A stretch of DNA of 35,917 bases from Fuchsiella alkaliacetigena (GCF_023227765.1 NZ_JALKBZ010000029.1:1-35917), one strand, 5' to 3'. Counted from the stretch's first letter, positions 17,865 through 27,670 are shown. The notes: generated from the sequence alone by a model not told the origin. Translations and numbers: made by a program.

Positions 17865-20033
17865 ATGGCTCTGGAAGAATTGCTAACAGAAATAAAATCG
17901 TATACTAAGGATCCTAACTTAGACTTAGTGACTAAGGCTTATTATTTTGCTAAAGAAGCGCATGAAGGGCAGTTTAGAGTTTCGGGAGAGCCTTTTGTAG
18001 AGCATCCTTTGGAAGTAGCTATGGTGCTTACGGAACTAGAGCTTGATGTAATTTCTATTGTGGGAGCTTTACTTCATGATGTAGTAGAGGATACTGAAAT
18101 TTCTTCTGCCCAGATTATCAAGGAGTTTGGGGAAGAGGTGGCCTTGTTAGTTAATGGGGTAACTAAGTTAAGCAAGATCGCTTTTAGGTCTCGCCAGGAA
18201 CATCAGGCTGAGAGCTTACGGAAGATGTTTTTGGCTATGGCTAAGGATATTAGAGTTATTTTGATTAAATTAGCCGATCGACTTCACAATATGCGTACTC
18301 TAGAGTGTTTACCTGAGCAAAAGCGACAGCGGAAGTCAACTGAAACTTTGGAGATATATGCTCCATTGGCTCATAAGCTAGGAATTTCTAGATTGAAATG
18401 GGAATTAGAGGATCTCAGTTTTAAATATCTGGAGCCTAATAAGTATCAGGAGTTAACCAATAAACTAGCTAAGGATCGCGAAGAAAGAGAATTCTATATA
18501 GAGAAGTGCATTTCTAAGATAGAAGAGCGTTTACAAGAAGTAGATATTAAAGCAGAGATTTACGGTCGGCCTAAACATTTGTATAGCATCTATCAGAAGA
18601 TGGTTAATAAAGATAAGGATTTTGCTGAGATTTATGACTTAACAGCTTTACGGATAATTGTCAATAGCGTTAAAGAGTGTTATCAAGTGTTAGGAATTCT
18701 ACATGAAATTTGGAATCCTGTTCCCGGCAGAATCAAGGACTATATAGCTATGCCTAAATCTAATATGTACCAATCGCTACATACTACTATAATCGGGCCC
18801 AAAGGAGAACCCTTGGAGATTCAGATTAGAACTTGGGAAATGCACCGGACGGCTGAGTATGGAATTGCTGCTCACTGGCGTTACAAGCAAGGACAACAGA
18901 AGAGTGGAGATTTTGAGGAAAAGATTTCTTGGTTGCGGCAACTGTTGGAGTGGCAACGGGACTTGCAGGATGCTGCGGAGTTCATGGAGACTTTAAAGAT
19001 AGACCTTTTTGAAGATGAAGTATTTGTTTTTACTCCTAAAGGCGATGTAATCTCCTTACCTAAGGATGCTAGTCCAGTCGATTTTGCTTATAATATTCAT
19101 ACTGAGGTAGGTCATAACTGTGTAGGCGCTAAAGTTAACGGTAAGATTGTTCCTTTGGAGTATAATTTGACTAACGGAGATATAGTAGAAATTTTGACTT
19201 CTCAAAATACAGGACCTAGTCGGGATTGGCTTAACTTTGTTAAAACTTCTAAAGCTAAAAGTAAGATTAAACGCTGGTTTAAGAGGCAGCGTAGAGAAGA
19301 AGCTATTGCTAAAGGCTCTGAAAGTTTAGAAAAGAAGTTAAAAAAGCATAATTTAAATCTCCAAGAACAACAAAAAAAGGAACGTTTAGAAAAGATAGCT
19401 CGCAAGCTGGGTAGATCTAATGTTGAGGATCTTTATGCTGCTATAGGATATAATAAGGTTTCCGTTGATCAAGTAGCTAAGAAATTACGTCCTGAAAAAG
19501 ATAAAAAACAAGCCAGGTCTCCTAAGGCTGCTTTGAAAAAGTTAAAGGAAAAGGCCAAGCGTAGAAAAAAGAGTAAAGAAGATAAAGGGATTAAAGTTAA
19601 GGGAATGGATGGTCTGTTAGTAAGAATAGCTAAATGTTGTAGTCCTGTGCCGGGTGATGAAATAATAGGTTATATTACTAAAGGACGAGGGGTTTCTGTA
19701 CATAGAAGTGACTGTCCTAATATAAAAAATATGTTAGAACAGGATAGTCAGCGGCAGATAGAGGTAGAGTGGAATATTTGCCAAGAAGCTTCTTACGAAG
19801 TTGTTTTAGAAATAGAAGCTTTAGATCAACATTCATTATTAAATGATTTAACTCAGGTTATTTCTGATGCTAAGCTTAATATTACGGCTATTAATGCTCA
19901 AACTACTAGAGATGGGTTGGCTAATATTAGAGTGGCTTTGCAAATTAGTAGTTTGGAGCATATGAATGATATTATGAATAAAATTATCCATATTGAAGGT
20001 GTTTTAGATGTACGAAGAGCTACTCCAAGCTAA
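17865..20033 (+). CDS. rel: bifunctional (p)ppGpp synthetase/hydrolase
   Basis: 722-residue Rel/SpoT-type enzyme of the stringent response. The hydrolase HD domain is intact (HPLEVAMVL and ALLHDVVEDT, H71-D72). The synthetase domain carries GRPKHLYSIYQKM, RIKDYIAMPKSNMYQSLHT and EIQIRT. A TGS domain begins near residue 385 (VFVFTPKGD), a CC/zinc-type segment KCCSPVPGDEI lies near 590, and an ACT domain ends the protein. All catalytic elements for both activities look present. ATG 17865 has GAAGGAGAA upstream. It lies 21 bases after apt. Confidence 0.97.
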   Translation: MALEELLTEIKSYTKDPNLDLVTKAYYFAKEAHEGQFRVSGEPFVEHPLEVAMVLTELELDVISIVGALLHDVVEDTEISSAQIIKEFGEEVALLVNGVTKLSKIAFRSRQEHQAESLRKMFLAMAKDIRVILIKLADRLHNMRTLECLPEQKRQRKSTETLEIYAPLAHKLGISRLKWELEDLSFKYLEPNKYQELTNKLAKDREEREFYIEKCISKIEERLQEVDIKAEIYGRPKHLYSIYQKMVNKDKDFAEIYDLTALRIIVNSVKECYQVLGILHEIWNPVPGRIKDYIAMPKSNMYQSLHTTIIGPKGEPLEIQIRTWEMHRTAEYGIAAHWRYKQGQQKSGDFEEKISWLRQLLEWQRDLQDAAEFMETLKIDLFEDEVFVFTPKGDVISLPKDASPVDFAYNIHTEVGHNCVGAKVNGKIVPLEYNLTNGDIVEILTSQNTGPSRDWLNFVKTSKAKSKIKRWFKRQRREEAIAKGSESLEKKLKKHNLNLQEQQKKERLEKIARKLGRSNVEDLYAAIGYNKVSVDQVAKKLRPEKDKKQARSPKAALKKLKEKAKRRKKSKEDKGIKVKGMDGLLVRIAKCCSPVPGDEIIGYITKGRGVSVHRSDCPNIKNMLEQDSQRQIEVEWNICQEASYEVVLEIEALDQHSLLNDLTQVISDAKLNITAINAQTTRDGLANIRVALQISSLEHMNDIMNKIIHIEGVLDVRRATPS

Positions 20034-20064
20034 TCATTAGTATAGTACTTTAGGAGGCGATAAA

Positions 20065-20502
20065 GTGAAGGCGGTAATTCAAAGAGCTAAAGAAGCTGTG
20101 GTTAAAGTTGAAACAGAGGTAATAGGAGAGATTGAAAAAGGATTAGTAGTTTTATTAGGAGTAGGAGAAGATGATCAACAACAGGATGTGGAGTACTTAG
20201 TTGATAAAACAGTGAATTTAAGAATTTTTGCTAATCAAGAAGGGAAGATGGATTTTTCAGCTTTAGATTTAGATTTAGAAGTATTAATTATTCCTCAATT
20301 TACTCTTTATGGAGACTGTAGTGAAGGACGAAGACCTGACTTCAATCAAGCTGCCGGGCCGACGAAGGCTAAACAACTGTATCAGGACTATGTACAGGCT
20401 GTGCAGGAGAGTGGTTTAGAGGTGGCAACCGGTCGCTTTGGAGCTATGATGGAGGTAGAGTTAGTTAATGATGGGCCAGTAACTATAGTTCTAGATAGTT
20501 AG
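20065..20502 (+). CDS. dtd: D-aminoacyl-tRNA deacylase
   Basis: 145-residue DTD, the homochirality proofreader that hydrolyses D-amino acids (and glycine) from tRNA. The N-terminal MKAVIQRAKEAVVKVE, the PQFTLYGD motif (family usually SQFTL) and the C-terminal NDGPVTIVLDS with the Gly-Pro motif are clear. Start is GTG 20065 with TAGGAGG 8 bases upstream. The gene follows rel by 31 bases, the conserved order. Confidence 0.96.
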   Translation: MKAVIQRAKEAVVKVETEVIGEIEKGLVVLLGVGEDDQQQDVEYLVDKTVNLRIFANQEGKMDFSALDLDLEVLIIPQFTLYGDCSEGRRPDFNQAAGPTKAKQLYQDYVQAVQESGLEVATGRFGAMMEVELVNDGPVTIVLDS

Positions 20503-20539
20503 GAAGACTGTTAGTTTAATTATACAGGAGGTTAGATAA

Positions 20540-21157
20540 ATGATATTAGAACGTATTGCTGTTAGTAGTTTAGAGACTAATTGTTATATTTTGGGTGATG
20601 AAGAGCTAGGTCAGTGTATAGTAATTGATCCTGGGGCTCAAGGAGAGCAGATTTTAGATAAGGTAGCTGAGTTGAATTTAGAGATTAAATATGTACTTAA
20701 CACTCATGCTCATCACGATCATATTGGAGCTAATGAGGTATTGTTGGAAAATAGTGAGGCGGAGCTATTGATTCATCAGGCTGATGCTGAGGCATTAGTA
20801 AGTCCAGAACTGAACCTATCTTTTCTTAGACCTCAAGAATCTATTGAGGGCCCGGCTGCCGATAGAGAGTTAGCAGCAGGTGATATTGTGGAATGCGGTG
20901 AGTGGAGCTTAGAGGTGATCCATACCCCAGGCCATACTCCAGGAGGTATAACTTTAGTAGGTAATGGTAAACTATTTACGGGAGATACTCTTTTTGCTAT
21001 GGGGGTTGGTCGAACTGACTTTCCTCAAGGTTCTAGAGAGCAGTTACAAGCTTCAATTCAGAAGTTACTGGAATTAGATTCTGATTTAGAGGTTTATCCT
21101 GGACACGGCCCTACAGGTAGATTAGGAGGGATTATTAAGAGTAATCCATTTCTTTAA
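20540..21157 (+). CDS. MBL-fold metallohydrolase (glyoxalase II-like)
   Basis: 205-residue metallo-beta-lactamase-fold hydrolase with a full binuclear metal site: THAHHDH (HxHxDH), HTPGHTPGG, FTGDTLF and a final YPGHGP. This layout is like the small YcbL/GloB-related hydrolases that act on thioesters such as S-lactoylglutathione analogues; the actual substrate cannot be deduced. ATG 20540 follows GGAGGTTAG. It lies between dtd and hemZ as in many clostridia. Confidence 0.9.
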   Translation: MILERIAVSSLETNCYILGDEELGQCIVIDPGAQGEQILDKVAELNLEIKYVLNTHAHHDHIGANEVLLENSEAELLIHQADAEALVSPELNLSFLRPQESIEGPAADRELAAGDIVECGEWSLEVIHTPGHTPGGITLVGNGKLFTGDTLFAMGVGRTDFPQGSREQLQASIQKLLELDSDLEVYPGHGPTGRLGGIIKSNPFL

Positions 21158-21207
21158 AAATGTTAGCATTAGTTAATTGGTCTAATAGAAAGGATAGGTA
21201 ATAGCTT

Positions 21208-22710
21208 TTGAGTGAGAAAATAACGGTTAGTTTAGAGTTGGAGGAGAGTGAATTTTTTTCAGGAGTTAAAAGGATGTTGGAGGTATTACTGCCTCAGCTA
21301 AAGGCAGTAGAGAAAGAAGATGCTGAAATAACAGTAAAGAATTATTTAACAAAAAAAGCAACAGGACTGGAAGTGATTAGTGAATTGATAGGGCCCGCAG
21401 CTAATTTGAGTAAGAAAGATTTTGATTCAGAAATTTTAGCTGCCAAATATGATCAGCATGACCGACAGCGTCGGGCTAAAAATAAGGTTAAATTACAGAT
21501 TTATCGACTTTTAACTGATTATTTAGATGTTCCTGCTAGCCCTTGGGGAATTTTGATTGGGGTTCGTCCAACTAAGATTGGACATTTTTTATTGGATAAA
21601 GGCTTTAGTTATGCTGAAGTTAGAGAGCACTTAAGCCAGCATTATGGAGTGCTAACCGAAAAGATTGACCTGTTATTAAAGGTGATTAAACGGGAACGCA
21701 ATTATTTACTTGCTAAAAAAGAAGCCTCAAAGAAGGTGAGCCTCTATATTGGGATTCCTTTCTGTCCTTCGCGCTGTAGTTACTGTTCCTTTGCTGCTTA
21801 TTCCTTAAAAGAGCACGGAGATCATTTAAGTTCCTTTTTAAAAGCCTTAAATAAAGAGATAAATAGAATAGGAGATTGGATAAAGGAAAAGGAGCTATTA
21901 GTGGATACTATTTATTTAGGGGGAGGTACTCCCACTATCTTGACGGCAGAACAGCTCCAAGACTTAATGGAGTTGATCCAGCAAAATTTCTATCAAGCTG
22001 AGTTGCGGGAGTTTAATGTAGAAGCTGGTAGAGCAGATACCATTACTGAACGGAAATTAGCTATACTAAAGGAGTATTCAGTGGATAGAATTAGCATTAA
22101 TCCGCAGACTATGAACCAAAAAACTTTAGATAAAATTGGTAGAGGTCATAGTGTAGTTGAGTTTAAGAGAGCTTATCGGCAGGCTCGAAACTTAGGTTTT
22201 GAAAATATTAACTTCGATTTAATTATTGGCTTACCTGGGGAGGGATTAAGTGAATTTGAAAGTACTCTCCAACAGGTAGAAGAGTTAGCTCCTGACAGCT
22301 TGACGGTGCATGTATTAGCTATTAAACGGGCTGCACAGTGGCGAAATAGAGTCGAGCAGTTGGACTTTCCCACTGTCGAGGAAGTAGAATTAATGTCTCA
22401 AAAAGCTGCTAAATTAGCTAAAAAGTTGGAAATGTTCCCTTATTATATGTATCGTCAAAAGTACATGTTAGGCAATTTAGAGAATATTGGTTATGCTAAA
22501 AGTGGTTTAGAGTCTATTTATAATATTTTGATGATGGAGGAGCGAACTACAGTAATCGGTTTAGGAGGAGGAGCTATAACTAAATTAGTAGCCAGCGATT
22601 ATCGACAGATAAAACGTTTAGTTAATCCTAAGGAGCCTTGGCTCTATATTGAAGAGATTGAAGAACGAACTGAGCAGAAGTTAAAGGAGTTGACATCTTT
22701 AATAGGATAG
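21208..22710 (+). CDS. hemZ: HemZ-type radical SAM coproporphyrinogen III dehydrogenase
   Basis: 500-residue radical SAM protein of the HemZ branch of the HemN superfamily. The 4Fe-4S motif is C-x3-C-x2-C in PFCPSRCSYCSF (about residues 188-199), followed by the TIYLGGGTPT glycine motif and SINPQTMNQKTLDKIGRGH. The roughly 170-residue N-terminal extension is characteristic of HemZ rather than HemN. Relatives oxidise coproporphyrinogen without oxygen in haem synthesis, but no other haem gene is present here and the biochemical role in fermenters is uncertain. Start is TTG 21208 with a modest AAAGGATAGG site. Confidence 0.88.
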   Translation: MSEKITVSLELEESEFFSGVKRMLEVLLPQLKAVEKEDAEITVKNYLTKKATGLEVISELIGPAANLSKKDFDSEILAAKYDQHDRQRRAKNKVKLQIYRLLTDYLDVPASPWGILIGVRPTKIGHFLLDKGFSYAEVREHLSQHYGVLTEKIDLLLKVIKRERNYLLAKKEASKKVSLYIGIPFCPSRCSYCSFAAYSLKEHGDHLSSFLKALNKEINRIGDWIKEKELLVDTIYLGGGTPTILTAEQLQDLMELIQQNFYQAELREFNVEAGRADTITERKLAILKEYSVDRISINPQTMNQKTLDKIGRGHSVVEFKRAYRQARNLGFENINFDLIIGLPGEGLSEFESTLQQVEELAPDSLTVHVLAIKRAAQWRNRVEQLDFPTVEEVELMSQKAAKLAKKLEMFPYYMYRQKYMLGNLENIGYAKSGLESIYNILMMEERTTVIGLGGGAITKLVASDYRQIKRLVNPKEPWLYIEEIEERTEQKLKELTSLIG

Positions 22711-22772
22711 GTTAAAATGTGATGGTGAACCACAGGTAATTTTAATTTGTTAAATTCAAAGGAGGATAAGCA

Positions 22773-24200
22773 ATGTTTTTTGAGTTTATACGCAAGAACT
22801 CTAAGATATTAGTCATTATAGTGGCTATTACCTTTGCTGGCGGTGGGGTATTGGTAGGTTTAAGCGGGCTTTTTACCAATGGTCAACAACAGCAGCAACA
22901 ACCTGCAACAGAGGGTATGCAAGAGCAGCCGCAAGAGTCGGCAAATATAGCAGTGGTTAATGGAGAACCTATAGACTATAATCAGTATCAACAGATTCTA
23001 AATTCAACTCGACAGCAGTTAGCTGGACAGTTGGATAACTTACACTTACTTTCCTTGAAAAATAGAGTTTTAGATCAGTTGATTGATCAGCAGCTGATGA
23101 TTCAGCAGGCTCAAGAGCTGGGAATAGAGGGTCAGGTAAGTGAAGAACAGATAGAGGCACAACTACAACATTTAATAGATAGCTATGCTAATTCTGAAGC
23201 TGAATTTGAACAGATGTTAGCTCAACAAGGAGCAACCTTAGACGATGTTAGAGCTATGCTCAGAGAAGAGCTAGCAGAACAGCAGTTGGTGCAAGCTCTA
23301 ATACAGCAGTTGGAGGCTGAAGTTGAGGCTAGTGAAGAGGAGCTCTTAGCTGCTGCTGAGAGAGTGCAAGTTAGTCAAATCTTATTAAGCACAGATTATA
23401 GAACGGAAGCTGAAGCAGAAAAAGAAGCTCAAGAGGTTTTAGCGCAATTAGAGGAAGGATTGGACTTTGCTCAGCTGGCTGCCGAATATTCTGATGATCC
23501 TACTGCTGTAGAAGGCGGTCAATTAGGCGTTGTTAGCCCGGGTCAGTTGGATAGTGGTTTAGACGAGGTAGCTTTTACTTTGGATAGTGGCGAAGTTAGT
23601 GGAGCAATTAAGACTGAAGAAGGTTATCATATTTTAAAAGTGACTGATCGACAAGAGCTATTAACTGGGGAAGAGGACGCTGAAGAGAGACAGCAGCTAG
23701 TTCAAGAGTTGAGATGGGAAGAGGCTCAGCGGGCTTTAGAAGATTTAGTAGAGGAACAAAGAGCTCAGGCAGATATTGAGGTCGATTCTGCTGAGTTGCG
23801 AGCTTATAGAGCTGCCAGCGAAGGAGACTTTGCTCAGGCTGAAACAGACTATAAAGAAGCTTTAGCAGAAAGTCAGAGTGGAATAGAGGATCTTTATTTA
23901 TACAGCAATCTGGGCCATGTTTATGCTCAACAGGATAAGTTTGAAGATGCTATTGCTGCTTATAATGAGGCTTTAGAGGTTAGCCCTAATAGTGCAGAAT
24001 TAAGATTGGATTTAGCTAATCTTTATTATGAAATGGAAGCTGAAGAAGAGGCTCAAGAGGAGCTTGAGAAGGCCTATCAGTTAGCTCAGGAGGAAGAAGA
24101 TATATTCACGTTATATCGTTTACAGTACTTTTATGATCAATTAGGTTATGAAGAAGAGGCGGAAGAGTTGATAGAGACTATTACAGAATTACAAGGATAA
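22773..24200 (+). CDS. membrane-anchored PpiC/SurA-type peptidyl-prolyl isomerase with TPR tail
   Basis: 475-residue extracytoplasmic foldase. It has one N-terminal membrane helix (about 11-34), a Gln-rich spacer and a SurA-N-like helical chaperone region starting near VVNGEPIDYNQY. A parvulin rotamase domain (about 199-292) follows, with VSQILL, FAQLAAEYSDDP, GGQLGVVSPGQ and EGYHILKV. The C-terminus (about 345-475) has TPR-like helical repeats (YSNLGHVYAQQDKFEDAIAAYNEA). There is no lipobox cysteine, so it is not a PrsA lipoprotein. Location between hemZ and hisS suggests housekeeping expression; exported proteins from the nearby Sec genes are plausible clients. Its Gln/Glu-rich composition is striking. 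Confidence 0.88.
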   Translation: MFFEFIRKNSKILVIIVAITFAGGGVLVGLSGLFTNGQQQQQQPATEGMQEQPQESANIAVVNGEPIDYNQYQQILNSTRQQLAGQLDNLHLLSLKNRVLDQLIDQQLMIQQAQELGIEGQVSEEQIEAQLQHLIDSYANSEAEFEQMLAQQGATLDDVRAMLREELAEQQLVQALIQQLEAEVEASEEELLAAAERVQVSQILLSTDYRTEAEAEKEAQEVLAQLEEGLDFAQLAAEYSDDPTAVEGGQLGVVSPGQLDSGLDEVAFTLDSGEVSGAIKTEEGYHILKVTDRQELLTGEEDAEERQQLVQELRWEEAQRALEDLVEEQRAQADIEVDSAELRAYRAASEGDFAQAETDYKEALAESQSGIEDLYLYSNLGHVYAQQDKFEDAIAAYNEALEVSPNSAELRLDLANLYYEMEAEEEAQEELEKAYQLAQEEEDIFTLYRLQYFYDQLGYEEEAEELIETITELQG

Positions 24201-24235
24201 TTGATTTTGCTTACAGATTAGGGAGGATTAAAATA

Positions 24236-25495
24236 ATGGATATTACTGCTCCGCGGGGAACTAATGATATTCTCCCGCCAGAGAGTTTGAAATGGCAGTA
24301 TATAGAGGATACTGCTCGAGATATTTTAAAAAGATACAATTACCAGGAGATTAGAACTCCTATTTTTGAGGAAACTCAATTGTTTCAGCGAGGTATTGGA
24401 GAAGCTACTGATATTGTAGAAAAGGAAATGTATACCTTTGATGATAAGGGCGGACGGAGTATAACTCTCCGCCCTGAAGGTACAGCAGCAGTGGTCAGGT
24501 CTTTTTTGGAGAATAAGATTTATGGTCAGGCTCAACCGACTAAGTATTATTACTTCGGGCCCATGTTTAGATATGAACGGCCTCAATCCGGTCGTTACCG
24601 GCAGTTTCATCAGTTAGGAGTAGAGGTTTTAGGTACTGATAGTCCGGTTTTGGATGCTGAGGTGATTCTGTTAGGATTACAAATTTTAGCAGAATTAGGT
24701 TTGGCGGACTTAGAAGTATTAATCAACAGTGTAGGCTGCCCTGAATGTAGGACAGAATATAGAGAGCAGTTAAGGGATTACTTTGCTGCTAATTTGGAAG
24801 ATATGTGTTCTGACTGTCAGTCCAGATATGATCGTAATCCACTACGAATTTTAGACTGTAAAAGTAAGGAATGTCAGCAACATCTCGAGGGAGCACCAGA
24901 GATTTATGATTCACTTTGTACTGAATGTAGTGAGCATTTTGATCAGGTTAAAAACCACTTAGATGAACTAGCTGTTGATTATACTATAGATCCAGCTTTA
25001 GTTAGAGGTTTGGATTATTATACTAAGACAGCTTTTGAAATTGTATATACCGGTTTGGGGGCCCAGGATACTATTTTTGGCGGTGGACGCTATGATGGTT
25101 TAGCCGAGGAAATAGGACAACGAGAGATTCCTGGAATTGGCTTTGCAATGGGAATAGAGAGAATCATTTTAGCCCTAGAAGAGCAGGAAGTGGAGTTGTC
25201 TTTAACTGTTGATTTAGATTTATTTATTATTACTATTGGGGAAGCAGCTCAAAAAACTGCTTTTAAGTATTTAGCTAAATTAAGAGAAGCTGGTTGTAGA
25301 GTAGAAATGGACTATCTAGATAGAAGTGTAAAGGGTCAGATGAAGTGTGCTGACCGCACTAATGCTCAATACAGTATTATTTTAGGTGAGAATGAGTTGG
25401 AAGCTGGAGTAGCTACTATTAGAAATATGCAGAGTGGAGAACAACAGGAGATAGAACTACATAATTTAGTTTCAGAAATGGAGAGCAGAACTTAA
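24236..25495 (+). CDS. hisS: histidyl-tRNA synthetase
   Basis: 419-residue class II synthetase. Motif 1 region with the ITAPRGTNDILPPE start, motif 2 with FRYERPQSGRYRQFHQLG, the histidine-specific RGLDYYTKTAFEI and motif 3 GFAMGIERI are present, and a C-terminal anticodon-binding domain ends the protein. A cysteine-rich insertion (CPECRTEY, CSDCQSRY, CKSKECQQH) occupies about residues 164-215. ATG 24236 has GGGAGG upstream. No T-box leader lies ahead of it; the gap is only 35 bases. Confidence 0.98.
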   Translation: MDITAPRGTNDILPPESLKWQYIEDTARDILKRYNYQEIRTPIFEETQLFQRGIGEATDIVEKEMYTFDDKGGRSITLRPEGTAAVVRSFLENKIYGQAQPTKYYYFGPMFRYERPQSGRYRQFHQLGVEVLGTDSPVLDAEVILLGLQILAELGLADLEVLINSVGCPECRTEYREQLRDYFAANLEDMCSDCQSRYDRNPLRILDCKSKECQQHLEGAPEIYDSLCTECSEHFDQVKNHLDELAVDYTIDPALVRGLDYYTKTAFEIVYTGLGAQDTIFGGGRYDGLAEEIGQREIPGIGFAMGIERIILALEEQEVELSLTVDLDLFIITIGEAAQKTAFKYLAKLREAGCRVEMDYLDRSVKGQMKCADRTNAQYSIILGENELEAGVATIRNMQSGEQQEIELHNLVSEMESRT

Positions 25496-25527
25496 ATAGA
25501 TAGAAGTTAGGAGGACATAATTAAAAA

Positions 25528-27318
25528 ATGGAGACTATGAAAGGTTTAAAAAGAAGTCATTATACTAATGATTTAAGTAAGGCAGAGATAGGAGCAGAAG
25601 TAACTTTGACAGGTTGGGTGCAGCGACGTAGAGATCACGGAGGTTTGATTTTTGTAGACCTCAGAGATAGATTTGGTTTGGTGCAGGTGGTGTTTAGTCC
25701 AGACCAGCAACAAGAAGCTTTTGCTAAAGCGGAGGACTTGCGTAAAGAGTATGTAATAGCTATAGTAGGAGAAGTAGCTAAGCGGCCTGAAGGAACTATT
25801 AATCCTGATTTAGCTACGGGAGAGATAGAGATCAATGTTCAGGAGTTGAGAATACTGGATAGCGCCAAGACACCTCCAGTACAAATAGATGGAGAGAAAA
25901 AGGTGGGCGAAGATCTTCGTTTAAAGTATAGATACTTAGATTTGCGCCGACCAGAGATGCAAGAAAACTTAATCTTGCGGCACAAGGTTATGAAAAAGGT
26001 TAGAGACTTTATGGATCAAAAGCACTTTTTGGAGATAGAAACGCCGATGTTAACTCGGAGCACTCCTGAAGGAGCTAGGGACTATTTAGTACCTAGTCGA
26101 GTTAATGCTGGTAAATTTTATGCTTTACCCCAATCACCACAGCTATTTAAGCAGTTACTGATGGTTTCTGGGTTGGAGCGTTATTTTCAGATAGCTAAAT
26201 GCTTTCGTGATGAAGATTTAAGAGCTGATAGACAGCCGGAGTTTACTCAGATTGATATTGAGATGTCCTTTATGAATCAAGAAAAAATAATGAGTTTGAT
26301 GGAAGAGTTGATTAAGGAGTTATTAGCCGAAGTAGGAATTACAGATGTTGGAGAGTTTACTCGTTTAAGTTATGCGGAAGCTATGGAGCGCTACGGCAGC
26401 GATGCTCCGGACTTAAGATTTGCTTTAGAATTAGTTGATATCTCAGAAATAGTAGCCGAAGCTGAATTTAATGTTTTCAGCGGTACTGTAGAGAGCGGTG
26501 GTCAAGTTAAGGGAATCAATGCTAAAGGATGTGCTGACTTTTCGCGTAAGGATCTAGATGAGCTGACTGAATATGTAGGTATTTATGGAGCTAAAGGCTT
26601 AGCCTGGATTGCTCTGCGAGAAGATGGGATTAATTCTCCAATCACTAAGTTTTTAAGTGAGGAAGAGTTAACAGGTATAATCGAGGAGATGGAGGCTGAA
26701 GAGGGAGATTTACTACTTTTTGTAGCCGACCAGCCTAAAGTGGTAGCAGCAGCTTTAAGTAATTTAAGAGAAAAGTTAGCGGTTGAATTAGAGCTGATAG
26801 ATGAAGATGAGTTTAATTTTGCTTGGGTAACAGATTTTCCTTTGGTAGAAGCCGATGAAGAAGAAGGTAGATTTGTTTCCTTGCATCATCCTTTTACAGC
26901 TCCTAAAGATGAGGATATTGAATTATTAACTGAAGACCCTGCTCAAGTAAAGGCTAAAGCTTATGATCTAGTATTGAATGGAGTAGAGATTGGTGGGGGA
27001 AGTTTGAGAATTCATAATCGCGAGTTACAGGAGCAGATTTTTGAGATTTTAGATTTAAGCCCAGCGGAGATAGAAGAAAAGTTCGGTTTTTTATTGGAAG
27101 CATTTGATTATGGAGCCCCACCTCATGGAGGTATTGCTTTTGGCTTAGATCGTTTAGTGATGCTACTGGGAGGCTTAGATACTATTCGTGATGTGATAGC
27201 CTTTCCTAAGACTCAAAATGCTACTTGTTTATTAACTGAAGCTCCTTCAAATATCGATCAAGAACAGCTTGAAGAACTAAACTTAGAAATCGATATAGAA
27301 GAAGAGGATCTTTTGTAG
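25528..27318 (+). CDS. aspS: aspartyl-tRNA synthetase
   Basis: 596-residue bacterial-type AspRS. The N-terminal OB fold recognises the anticodon (TLTGWVQRRRDHGGLIFVDL), followed by class II motif 2 with CFRDEDLRADRQPEFTQID, the bacterial GAD insertion (about 285-420) and motif 3 with GIAFGLDRLVMLL. Whether it is discriminating or also charges tRNA-Asn cannot be told from the sequence alone. ATG 25528 lies 13 bases from GGAGG; ATG 25537 is an alternative. It follows hisS by 32 bases. The stop is 2 bases from the stop of the convergent gene on the other strand. Confidence 0.98.
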   Translation: METMKGLKRSHYTNDLSKAEIGAEVTLTGWVQRRRDHGGLIFVDLRDRFGLVQVVFSPDQQQEAFAKAEDLRKEYVIAIVGEVAKRPEGTINPDLATGEIEINVQELRILDSAKTPPVQIDGEKKVGEDLRLKYRYLDLRRPEMQENLILRHKVMKKVRDFMDQKHFLEIETPMLTRSTPEGARDYLVPSRVNAGKFYALPQSPQLFKQLLMVSGLERYFQIAKCFRDEDLRADRQPEFTQIDIEMSFMNQEKIMSLMEELIKELLAEVGITDVGEFTRLSYAEAMERYGSDAPDLRFALELVDISEIVAEAEFNVFSGTVESGGQVKGINAKGCADFSRKDLDELTEYVGIYGAKGLAWIALREDGINSPITKFLSEEELTGIIEEMEAEEGDLLLFVADQPKVVAAALSNLREKLAVELELIDEDEFNFAWVTDFPLVEADEEEGRFVSLHHPFTAPKDEDIELLTEDPAQVKAKAYDLVLNGVEIGGGSLRIHNRELQEQIFEILDLSPAEIEEKFGFLLEAFDYGAPPHGGIAFGLDRLVMLLGGLDTIRDVIAFPKTQNATCLLTEAPSNIDQEQLEELNLEIDIEEEDLL

Positions 27319-27320
27319 TA

Positions 27321-27632
27321 TTAATCCTCATCTTGATCTTGAGTTTGGGTAGGATTATTTCTTTCAAAGATTGAAAAAATATCATGGATAGCATGTGAAC
27401 CGCGGGAGATAATTATTCCTGTGAGTATATAATCGACAGTATTATATTTAATAGCAATATCTAGTTGGCTTAGAAGTCCTATTTGAGTTGTTAAACAGGT
27501 GATAATTCCTACACATAAAGCAATAAGTTTGCTTTTTTGGCCTCGGATTGATAAGGCCGACTTAATAGAATCGGTGACTATTTCAACTAAAACTGAAAGT
27601 AATAATACTGTTGACAGGGGTTCTGTGCCCAA
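27321..27632 (-). CDS. small holin-like membrane protein of unknown function
   Basis: 103-residue protein with three likely membrane segments (about 7-27, 36-54 and 65-80), ending in a polar acidic tail. The order of a VEIVTDSIK-type amphipathic segment and a late TGIIISRGSHAIHD segment resembles small membrane proteins seen in clostridial genomes and phages and sometimes called holin-like; I recall this pattern but cannot verify it. Start is TTG, with AGGAGCGTG upstream on the minus strand. It is the only complete minus-strand gene in the window and converges on aspS with a 2-base gap and no terminator. I do not assign a function. Confidence 0.6.
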   Translation of the reverse strand: MGTEPLSTVLLLSVLVEIVTDSIKSALSIRGQKSKLIALCVGIITCLTTQIGLLSQLDIAIKYNTVDYILTGIIISRGSHAIHDIFSIFERNNPTQTQDQDED

Positions 27633-27670
27633 TTTTAATCACGCTCCTGTTTAGTTTAATAAAATAGTAT

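Noticed and set aside
24201-25527. T-box control of hisS or aspS
   Set aside because: Gaps of 35 and 32 bases are too short for a T-box leader, and none was seen further upstream.
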